A DNA stretch of 23,230 bases from Obelidium mucronatum (lineage: Eukaryota; Chytridiomycota; Chytridiomycetes; Chytridiales; Chytriomycetaceae). Numbering within the stretch: position 1 is the first letter of the stretch; the number at the start of each line of letters is the position of its first letter. Both the position numbers and the translations under genes were made by a program. Shown here one piece after another: positions 8,899 to 17,400 of the stretch. The notes under the pieces are model-generated. The model searched no databases and was not told the origin of the DNA. It saw only the letters and a list, made by a program, of their open reading frames with translations. Where the stretch lies: positions 1-23,230 of the forward strand of contig JAIVFH010000380.1 of the NCBI GenBank assembly GCA_025765595.1. Reading direction: 5' to 3'.

Positions 8899-10718
8899 AT
8901 GGCCTCGCCCACTCCAAGTCACCAGACATTGCTTCCACCACTGTATCGGAACCTTGCAGCCCATAATGTCAGGTACTTCTTTTCTGCAGTTGTTTTTTCT
9001 TTTAGGGTTTCACAAGGTTCAACGGAGGAAAAATAAAACAGAACGAGTCTTCATTACACCCAACTCCGAACAGTCTCGGACCCAACAGAACATATCGGCG
9101 ATTCGTTTCTTTTACATCCAACGTCCCACTCAGAGACCCTCATCACCAAGGAGAACGCGAAATGTCTCATTTTCCCACGCGTCCAACGAGCCAAAACGCG
9201 AGTCAAGGAAATCGAACAGCGAGTCGAACAAGAAATGGTAAAAAAAAAAAAAGAAAAAGAAAATAGTACATCCGCGTTATTCACAGAGGAATTGCGTGTG
9301 TCTCTTATTCCCTCTCCTCTTTCCCCCCCAGTCCTCAAAATTCGAAGGATTGACAGACGATCAACGCGAATCGGTTCTCATGCTTGTATCAAACAACACG
9401 CTTCTTCGATCTTTAAATGAAAAGGCGATTGCGACAAGGAAAAAGCGACACTCTATGGAGCAACAACAGCAAGCTGTATTACCAAGTGCGAATGACCTCG
9501 TGAATCTTGATATCCCCGACTTTCTTGTCCATGAATACCTTTTGATTGGAGAAAAAGAGAAACAGAAAGAAGAAGAGGAACGGCGAAGGAGGGATCAAAA
9601 GAGATTTGATGACGAAATGGGGGATGAGGTAATCAAAACAACAGAACTTGCAAAAAAAAAAAAGAAAAATTATGAACGAAAAAAAAGCACAGGAAGATGA
9701 AACGGATGGAAAGATATCTTCTTCTCGATCGTTGAATCATCGCCAAGTAAATCAGAATCGTCGTCCGGAACTGACACCCAGAGCAAAATATTGTAAGATG
9801 GTTTCTCAAGTGATTCAACAAGAAAATAGCGGCCACGCACAATCTCCGCAGCAGCAGCAACAGCAGCAGCAACAGCAGCAGGACTCGAATAATCCACCCG
9901 GATTCGAAGAAATGAAGCGAGGTAATGGTTTTTACACCTTTTTATCTTCAATCAATATGTCCTCATCACATCACTCGACAAAAATGACAGTCACCAAATC
10001 TCTCTACGACTGGTCTCAGAACATGATCAACGCGCCAATTAATTTATTTGACAACAAGAACCTCCCTCAAATAACCCCAAACACAATCATGCCGCCACAA
10101 GCAAGAAACAACACGCCGCCAAAGTCCTCAAGCAACTTAAACGAAAACAGCAGTTTACCAGCTCCCCAACAACAACAGCAACAACTGCAGCAAGGTTCCT
10201 CTTTATCCCCCGAAACCGCCGCCACAAGCGCTCAAAATCTACAACAACCCAGCAGCAGCAACAACATATCTCAACCAAACGACCCAACCTCGCTTTCCCC
10301 GTCCGGGAACCCAGCCGCATCTCAACAAACTCTGCTTGCAGACTCCCAACAACAACCTGCGGCGCCAGCGCAACAAGAAACAATATACGGAGAGTTCGAT
10401 GTCCTTCTAAACGCATGCAAACCCGTCGCAGCCGAATCAAAGCTCTCGATCCGATTGAACGTGATGCAAGAAACAAACCCGCCGCAAGCGTTGATTAAAT
10501 CTTTGAAGGAGAATTTGGGGTACGATATCAAGACGCATGTGGAAACGATTAAAGTGGAGGAAGTGGAGCATTCTATACGTGAGTGTCGTTTTTTTTTTTT
10601 TTTTTTTTTTTTTTACAAGTTTGCTCTTCCCGCATATTATTTTTCTTATGTTATCTTTTAAAACTGATTCTATTTTTTCAAGGTGGATTCAGTTTTGCAT
10701 TCCCAGCCAACAAATCCA

Positions 10719-10749
<31 letters not shown>

Positions 10750-11344
10750 CGCAACATTATCCAACAAAAGGAGACACCAATACGGAAACTGGTACATCAA
10801 ACCCTCCATGTGGAACGAATACATGGTCAAAAGCGGGGCCGAAAAGAACCCCAAACCGCGTGAGAAAATGGGGGGTCTCGTGCAACAGAAGCTGGACGCG
10901 ATTATGGTGAATCGAGCCAAAGAGGAAGCCGCGTTTCAAGCTGCCTTGTTGCAATCGTTTGGGCCGCCGCCGCCGCCGCCGCCGCCGACAGCGGCACCGG
11001 TGCAGCAGGGGCAGCAGGGGCAGCAGGGGCAGGGACAACAAGGAGTAAGTACGACAGCGCATTCGAGGGGAAGTCGAGTCGATGCGGATGCTTCTGCTGC
11101 TGCTGCCGCTGCTGGCGGTGGTGGTGGTGGTGGTTTTGCGGGGATCAGCAGGCAGGTGTCGAGGCAGGTTTCGAGACAAGCATCAAGGCAATCTTCGTTT
11201 GCGAATTTATTGCAGCAGGAAGGAGGAGGGGGGGTAGGAGGAGGAGCAGGGGCTCCGGGGAAGAGTGCAGGGGGTAGGAGTTTGTCGACACTCAAGCGAG
11301 AGCAATCAAAAAGTCAAGCGAGTATTGCATCTGTGCCGGAATAG
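8899..11344 (+). CDS. Long low-complexity protein with a FAM47-type YGxWYxxPxxW motif
   Basis: The best model has seven exons: 8899-8972, 9042-9237, 9332-9628, 9693-9921, 9991-10578 and 10683-11344, with 9922-9990 treated as an in-frame 69-nt intron (GTAATG...GACAG), giving about 681 residues; that is six exons if the short A-rich interval 9629-9692 is also removed as an intron. The N-terminal third is helical and charged (VKEIEQRVEQEM; KEKQKEEEERRRRD). The middle is poly-Q and Pro/Ser-rich. Near residue 500 the sequence HQYGNWYIKPSMWNEYM closely resembles RYGAWYLNPKLWKK of FAM47E-type proteins. The tail has Ala11, Pro8, QQG repeats, Gly runs and a tandem SRQV/SRQA series. The cellular role is unknown. 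The FAM47 resemblance is from memory and covers only this one motif. Confidence 0.55.
9848..9882 (+). repeat. CAG/CAA repeat encoding polyglutamine
   Basis: A trinucleotide run of CAG with interspersed CAA codes for about eleven glutamines in the FAM47-motif protein. CAA interruptions tend to slow repeat expansion. A second, looser poly-Q stretch lies near 10167-10190. Confidence 0.9.
10589..10614 (+). repeat. Homopolymer of 26 T at the 5' side of an intron
   Basis: The run starts eleven bases after the GTGAGTGTCG donor of the last intron (10579-10682) of the FAM47-motif gene. It is in the intron, so its length does not affect the frame. It is a likely site of assembly length error. Confidence 0.9.
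10722..10987 (+). repeat. Two GC-rich triplet tracts: GCC (polyalanine) and CCG (polyproline)
   Basis: A GCC run at 10722-10752 encodes about eleven alanines just before the YGNWY motif. A CCG run at 10963-10987 encodes eight prolines after it. Further on, at about 11001-11036, the ten-base unit GCAGCAGGGG is repeated. These are recent simple-repeat expansions in a fast-evolving part of the protein. Confidence 0.85.
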
Positions 11345-11443
11345 ATTTCGGTACTCTTTTTATTTCATACTTTACTTAAATTTTTATTGTTTTTGTGTCA
11401 AGTCGCCAAACCCTAAAAATAGAACAGTTTCAACAAATTTTCT

Positions 11444-11937
11444 ATGCACGAACACTATATCCTCACCAGACTTGTTGCTGATACAAAGAAAAATGTTGAG
11501 CGTGGTAAACAGTCTCTTAAGCAAGCGAGACTGGAAGATGCAGCCAATGACTTTATGATGACTGCCAGAATCCATGATATTCTTGAAGGAGACCAGGTTT
11601 ACCAGGACTCGAAACTTGTGCTATTGATGAGAGAAAATATTCTTAAAGATATTATCACAACAATGCCCAGTTTCTTGGTTCAGCAGAGTACTACGAAGCG
11701 CCAAAAACGGGGACAACACAAACATTAACAAATAGAATCCTTTCCCTTCTCACCTCTGATTCCACGTATCAGGATCTTAAGAGAATTTCTCTGATCAAGG
11801 ATGATAATTTGAGACAGGAAATGGTCTTGTTGGCTGGAGCTGAGGCAACCTTGAAAACAAGTCCAGAGGCTCTGGATGTCAGCAGAGTTTCTCACCTACA
11901 AAGTTACAGAAAACGCCTTTGGCCGTGTTTGAAATAA
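11444..11937 (+). pseudogene. Helical-repeat protein, tandem copy 1, frameshifted
   Basis: The ATG at 11444 opens a frame that ends at 11728. Homology to the next gene and to its own first half continues after 11668 in the -1 frame, up to a TAA at 11935-11937. One extra C in the CCC run at 11666-11668 would restore about 164 residues. Two internal repeats are visible: ARIHDILEGDQVYQDSK in the first half and NRILSLLTSDSTYQDLK in the second. The start aligns with copy 2 (LVADTKKNVERGK against LLATQKKVEQSRL). A 53-nt GT-AG intron at 11618-11670 would also restore the frame, but it would delete a segment (LVLLMRENILKDI) that is conserved in the other repeats, so it is less likely. It could be a recent pseudogene, a base-call error or a natural frameshift. 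The function is not recognised. Confidence 0.6.
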
Positions 11938-12065
11938 ACTTTGATAATTTGACAATTACATATACTTGAAGATTAAGAAAATATGTTGGAGAAATAGTGT
12001 TTGTCTCACCAATTGTGAAGGAGCCATTGAGGCGTTGTAAAATTTTGCATTTTTGTTACCAAAAA

Positions 12066-12584
12066 ATGAAACAACAATATGAACTTCACCAACAGCTGTT
12101 GGCTACCCAAAAGAAAGTCGAGCAATCTCGCTTGGTTGTTGAACAAGCCCGTATCCACGTCACAGAAGCCGATAGCCTCATGATTGCAAGAATACACCAC
12201 CTTTTACATTCCGACGCTATACACCAGTGCTTGAAAAATGAACTGAATGCAAGAGAAGATTCCCTCCGAAGCCTGCACATTGGAATGTTGGAGGGTTCCA
12301 TGAACAGCGAACTGTATTCCATCTTTCTTGGCCACGTTGAAGAAGCAGAAATGTATTTGACAAGGAGAACGTTGGAAATTCTGCAGGCAGATGGAGAATA
12401 TCAGAACCTCAAGACCAGTACACTGTCTTTGGATTGGACTTTCAAGAAACAGGTGGGGTTGTTGGAAATGGATGAGTTTGAGTTGAGGGAGTGTGAAAGG
12501 GCATTGGAAGAGCATAGGGTTGAACTTTTGCAAGACTTTACATCTCGCTTACCCACTCGACGGGCATCCGAGATGAAGCAATAA
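12066..12584 (+). CDS. Helical-repeat protein, tandem copy 2, intact
   Basis: A single-exon frame of 172 residues starts at the ATG at 12066, whose first residues align with the start of copy 1. It is predicted almost wholly alpha-helical, charged and rich in Glu, Leu and His, with no signal peptide or membrane span. Two internal repeats share the pattern R-I/T-x2-L/I-L-x2-D-x3-Q-x-LK: ARIHHLLHSDAIHQCLK at about residues 41-57 and RRTLEILQADGEYQNLK at about 100-116. Each is preceded by a helix containing an E-A pair. I do not recognise the family. The stop overlaps an AATAAA (12580-12585), so the 3' UTR is short. It is co-directional with copy 1 and 128 bp after it, so a tandem duplication is the simplest origin. 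Confidence 0.7.
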   Translation: MKQQYELHQQLLATQKKVEQSRLVVEQARIHVTEADSLMIARIHHLLHSDAIHQCLKNELNAREDSLRSLHIGMLEGSMNSELYSIFLGHVEEAEMYLTRRTLEILQADGEYQNLKTSTLSLDWTFKKQVGLLEMDEFELRECERALEEHRVELLQDFTSRLPTRRASEMKQ

Positions 12585-12662
12585 AACCATTTAGATAACT
12601 AATTACTTTATATTTGGACGTCATTCCTCATCCTTCCTTCATCACGATGACAAGGTCAGCAA

Positions 12663-13253
12663 TCATTCCTTCGACAGTTGCTCCACCGTCACGTCCCGCC
12701 ACGTCCGCCGGTCTAAGCCCGGGACCAGTGGATATCTGTTTCTGACGAGCTGCAGCGGCTTGTGGCTTACGTAAGCCGGCCACATGTTTCCGGCGTCGGC
12801 GACGCACTGCTTGAAGTCGTCGCGCTCCCAGTGGCACACGGCGGCGGCCCCTGATTGGTCGGCGGCGGCGGCCAAGCCCGCGCACAGCGCCTCGGCGGCG
12901 CGCCGCACGTCCGGCGGCACGGCCCACGGCGTCCAGGCGGCGGCGGGCTCGGCGGCGCGGCGGCCAAACTCGCCCTTCGCCAGCCGCGCGCGCGGCGCCG
13001 GCGGCGGCGCCGCAAACGGCAGCGAGCGCTGCGCCGCCGGCAGCAGGCGGCCGCCCGCCGCCGGCGCCAGCTGACTCAGCAGCTGTGCGCGCGCGGGCCC
13101 CGCCAGCCCCGTGACCACCGCGAACGGCACGAGGTGGTCCGCGCGCACCGTGCCCGTGTGCGCCATCTGCGCCCGCGTCACCTGGAACTCGCCGCTGGCG
13201 ACTACGCGCCCAGAGATCATGTGGCGGAAGAGATACAGGTTGTGGTGGGACAT
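12663..13253 (-). CDS. MHR1 / mL67-like mitochondrial protein
   Basis: One exon of 196 residues. The N-terminus HNLYLFRHMISGRVVASGEF, followed by a T/S-x2-Q block and an R-x2-H-L-x-PFAVV segment, follows the order of yeast Mhr1 (VYIFRNLEYGQVLYS, SQTQ, LRRDIWKCMCVV). A WxPWA segment and a CHWE element further on parallel Mhr1's GQYRPTY and IYWEDPWR regions. In fungi MHR1 is the large-subunit mitoribosomal protein mL67 and also promotes mitochondrial DNA recombination. The central part (about 12790-13210 in DNA terms) is very GC-rich and alanine/arginine/proline-rich, unlike its neighbours. No presequence is obvious, as in yeast Mhr1. It lies 59 bp downstream of U2AF1 on the same strand. The match is of moderate strength. 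Confidence 0.5.
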   Translation of the reverse strand: MSHHNLYLFRHMISGRVVASGEFQVTRAQMAHTGTVRADHLVPFAVVTGLAGPARAQLLSQLAPAAGGRLLPAAQRSLPFAAPPPAPRARLAKGEFGRRAAEPAAAWTPWAVPPDVRRAAEALCAGLAAAADQSGAAAVCHWERDDFKQCVADAGNMWPAYVSHKPLQLVRNRYPLVPGLDRRTWRDVTVEQLSKE

Positions 13254-13312
13254 TTTATCAAAACAGAAAAAGGAGAAAGAAGGAAAAAGTAACTTTTATT
13301 TTTTCAAGTCGT

Positions 13313-14286
13313 TTAATAGTCTCTTCTTCTCTCCCGGCGGCGATCGTCGTCTCGCGAAGACCGGCGGCGATCGTCATCACGCGAGGATCTGGGTCGGTCT
13401 CGCTCCCGGTCCCTGTCGTCATCACCACCACCACCACTTGATCCCTTGAGAATCTTGATACTTGCACGCTGCGCATCAGCTAGTTCTCTACGCAAACTTC
13501 GGCCCACCGACTTCAAATGCATGAAATTACACAACCCCCCTCGATTGCATTCCTTGTTTTCATATTGACGACAACACGCTTCCCCAAAATCAGTGACTGG
13601 GGAAAGTTCACAAAAAACGGGTCGACCTGAATGCAAGTTTTTTTTTTTGTTTGGTTACTTCAAATTCGTGTTCTTGTGTTGACGTTTTACCTGCATAAAA
13701 GCGATCATTCAATGCTTCCACCGCCTTTGCGGCATCTTCCTCAAACTTGAACATTACATACACATTTCCCAATAAATGGTCACCAACGTTATCACAAACC
13801 TGCGAGATAATGTTAAAATAAACAACACAACAACCAACAACCAACAAACACACTCACATTAAGTTCCTCAACCTCTCCGTATTTACACATTTCGACATAC
13901 ATGTCTTCAAAAAACAGTTCATAGTGTTCCTGCAGTTGCTGCTCCGTCAAGGCACAGTTTGGTTCATGTGCTGGGTTCTGGTAGATGTTTGCAATAAGAA
14001 TGGTCTGACTGAAGTTTGGCTTCACGTGTTTGCGGGAGCATCTTTCTCCGTGTCTGCAGGCACCGATTTTAAAGTAGAAGGAGCAGTTGACCTTGTCCTG
14101 TTTGAAATGTGTTTGAGCTACGCACAACAATCACCAAGTCAACACTTCTTGACCCTCCCCCTACCTTCTCTGTTCCGTAAATACTCGCCAAGTGATCTTT
14201 AAATACAATGAGGTTTGTTCAGCTGATTGGTTTTTGGGGTGGCCAAGACAGCCTGAAATCAAATGATTCATAAACTTACCAGCCAT
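13313..14286 (-). CDS. U2AF1: U2AF small subunit (U2AF35), splicing factor
   Basis: Five exons on the minus strand (14280-14286, 14165-14196, 13858-14097, 13691-13799, 13313-13626) give 233 residues, close to human U2AF1 (240). The first coding exon is only 7 nt (ATG GCT G). CCCH zinc finger 1 is at residues 18-37 (C-x8-C-x5-C-x3-H, ending CSRKH). The U2AF-homology RRM follows, with the EELNV and GNVYVMF strands and FYAGRPV. Zinc finger 2 has the spacing C-x7-C-x5-C-x3-H ([13 protein letters not shown]...FMH). The tail is a short RS-like domain of SSRDDDRRR repeats with a poly-Gly linker. U2AF35 reads the AG at 3' splice sites, fitting this intron-rich genome. It is divergent from ValRS. Confidence 0.97.
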
Positions 14287-14487
14287 TCTCTTTTTTTATA
14301 AAAATAAAATTAAAGAAGAAAAACCAATACAGCCAAAGTGTTCCTCGTGCGTCGTCAATCAGCAACAGCACTCAAAACACTTGGAACTCTCAATCAATTC
14401 TTCAATCTAGTCTCAAAACCACAATTACATCAACTTCGATTGCTCAGCAATCCCGCATCAAGAAACAACAACAACAACAACAACATC
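14287..14487. promoter_or_regulatory. Divergent U2AF1/ValRS promoter with an ATG-less in-frame leader for ValRS
   Basis: No ATG exists on the plus strand between the U2AF1 start (14286) and the ValRS ATG (14488). Yet the ValRS frame is open from 14314 (after a TAA at 14311) to 14487. From the GTG at 14338 (A at -3) the 50 codons encode a stretch rich in Arg, Lys, Ser, Leu and Asn with no acidic residue, typical of a mitochondrial presequence (VRRQSATALKTLGTLNQF). A second in-frame GTG is at 14347. The T-rich stretch 14289-14297 serves as promoter and UTR for both genes. Non-AUG start is inferred. Confidence 0.55.
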
Positions 14488-17400
14488 ATGGCAGATCAAG
14501 GAAAGTCTGACAAAGCCAAGGAGAAGGAAGCCTTGAAGGAAGCGCAACGATTGGAAAAGCTTGCTAAATTCGAAGCAAAGAAGAAGGCTCAGGAGGAAGC
14601 CAAGGCTGCTGCTGCCGCTGCACCAAAAGCAAAGGTGAGACTTAACTTCTTTTTTTTTGGTTACCCTTTCAATGAGCATCCATCTTTGTGTTGTATGTGC
14701 TCTGTGATCCGAATGAGGGTGTTAACGGACAAACCATCTTTTTTTTTTTACACCCACTACACACATTATATAGAAGGAAAAGGTTGTCAAGGAAAAGGAA
14801 GAACCAGCCGTGATTCTGCCAGACACTACTCCAGCCGGACAAAAGAAGGACATGTCTGTTCCCTTTGCAGCATCCTACAACCCGGAACAGGTTGAGGCGG
14901 CTTGGTATTCGTGGTGGGAACAGTGTGGATTCTTTAAACCTGAATTGATTGATGGAAAGCCAAAGTAAGTTGAGAGAAGCTTTGGGTGTTTTTTTTTATT
15001 ATTTATTTCATTGGTGTGAGAATTTCGGCGTTAACTTGAGTTTTAAAAAAAAAAAAAACAGGCCAGAAGGAACTTTTGTTATTTCCATTCCACCACCCAA
15101 TGTAACGGGATCCTTGCATTTGGGTCACGCTTTGACGAATTCTATTCAAGATACACTAACCAGATGGTAGAAATTTCACGTCCATCGATATGTTGGCATT
15201 TTTTAAATATCTTTGATTTCCCTCCCTAAAACACAGGAACCGTATGTTGGGTAAAACCACGCTCTACGTCCCCGGTTGCGATCACGCTGGTATCGCCACG
15301 CAGATTGTCGTTGAAAAGAAACTCATGAAGGAACGAAATGTCACGAGACATGATTTGGGTCGTGAAGTCTTTACCCAAGAGATTTGGAAGTGGAAGAATG
15401 AGTAAGGCTTCAATTTCCTTGGCTCCCCCTTTTTGTATTTATTTATTCTTTCTTTTTTTTTTTTGATAACTCACCCCGCTGCTTTTACAAAAAAGATACG
15501 GTGACAAAATTTACAAGCAAATCCGTCGTCTCGGAACATCCGTCGACTGGGAACGCGTCGCCTTCACAATGGACCCAGGCCCCTCGGCCGCCGTCACTGA
15601 AGCCTTTGTCCGCCTCCACGAAGAAGGAGTCATTTACAGAGAAAACCGTCTCGTGAACTGGTGTACAAAGCTCAAGACTGCGATTTCCAATTTGGAAGTG
15701 GAGAATTTGGAGTTGACTGGAAGCACGTTTTTGAGTGTTCCTGACCATGATCCAAAGAAAAAGTATGAATTCGGGGTGATTGTTTCGTTTGCGTACAAGT
15801 TTGAGAATAGTGGTAAGTGTTTATATACAGCCTTTTTTTGATTTTTTTTGGAAGTATTTTAATTGTTTCTAATTATTTAATTCCTTACTAATTTATAGAC
15901 GAAGAAATTGTTGTTGCCACAACGCGTCTTGAAACAATGTTGGGTGATACTGCTATTGCTGTGAACCCATCCGACGAGAGATACAAGAGCAAGGTTGGAA
16001 AGTTTGTTGTACACCCTTTCAACGGTCGCAAGATCCCCATCATTGCCGATGACTACGTTGACAAGGACTTTGGAACTGGTTAATATTTCGAAATTGATAT
16101 TGATTTTTTTTTTGGAAATGTTGTTGAACGGTTTCTTTTTTTTCAGGTGCTGTCAAGATTACCCCATCCCACGACCAAAACGATTATGCTATGGGAAAAC
16201 GCCACAACTTGCCATTCATTAATATCTTCACGGATGATGGAAAGATTAACGAGGAGGGAGCCCAGTTTGCTGTATGTGTTTTTTTTTTTGTTTCCATTTG
16301 TTATTGGAGGGGCTTGCTCACTTTTTTTCTTTCTTTCATTTGCTCTTTAGGGATTGCAAAGATTTGATGCTCGTGTTGCAATCCTCAATGCTTTGAAGGA
16401 ATCCGGTTCTTACAAGGAGACAAAGCCAAACCCAATGCAATTGCCAATTTGCACGTAAGAAGCCACCACCTTGAAATTCTCCTTATCAACAGCTTTTTTT
16501 TGTTAAAACCACTTTCCACTCAAAAGGCGTTCCAACAACGTTGTCGAACCACTCATGAAACCACAATGGTGGGTCGACTGTAAAGACATGGCCGCCAAAG
16601 CAATGGAAGCAGTTCGTTCGGGAGAACTTGAGATCATTCCAAAGACGAGTGAAAAGGATTGGTTCCTGTGGTTGGAAAAGATTCAGGATTGGTGTATTTC
16701 GAGACAGTTGTGGTGGGGTCATCGTGTTCCTGCGTACTTTATTCGGATTAAGGGACAGGAAAATGATGTTGGTGTTTCTTTCTGTTTTCTCTTTTGTTGT
16801 TCGTTCTCTGATTCTTGAAATTTTTTTTTTCAGTCAATGGATAGCAAGTACTGGGTCTCTGGTAGATCTGAAGAAGAGGCTTTGGAGAAGGCTCACGCCC
16901 GGTTCCCAAATGTTGCAAAGAAGGACCTTGTTCTCGAGCAAGGTAATATTCCCCAGGTTGACGCCGTTTTGGGTTTGTGTAATAACGCTGATAAAATCAG
17001 ATCCTGATGTTCTCGACACATGGTTCTCGTCCGGGCTATGGCCTTTCTCAATCCAGGGATGGCCAAAAAAGACTCTCGACTTGGACCACTTCTACCCCAA
17101 CGCTCTTCTCGAAACCGGGTGGGATATCTTGTTCTTCTGGGTCGCCAGAATGGTGATGATGGGAATCAAATTGACTGGAAAAGTCCCCTTTAAGCAAGTA
17201 TTTTGCCACGCCATGGTGAGAGACGCTCATGGCCGCAAAATGAGTAAATCTCTTGGAAACGTGATTGATCCGTTAGATGTGATTGAAGGAATCGCTCTGG
17301 CCGACCTCCAAAAGCGTCTTGAAGTAGGAAACTTGGATCCCCGCGAAGTCATCAAAGCCCAAGAAGGCCAAAAACGCGACTTCCCGAACGGTATTCCACA

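Noticed and set aside
11618..11670. 53-nt GT-AG intron in tandem copy 1
   Set aside because: It would restore the frame but remove a stretch (LVLLMRENILKDI) that is conserved in the other repeat units. A single missing base is the simpler reading.
12066..12584. Start of copy 2 at an upstream GTG (11997)
   Set aside because: The ATG at 12066 aligns exactly with the start of copy 1, and the upstream segment (FVSPIVKEPLRRCKILHF) has no counterpart there.
12855..13292. Plus-strand Arg-rich frame opposite the MHR1-like gene
   Set aside because: GC-rich DNA lacks stops in several frames. Only the minus frame shows a family-like N-terminus.
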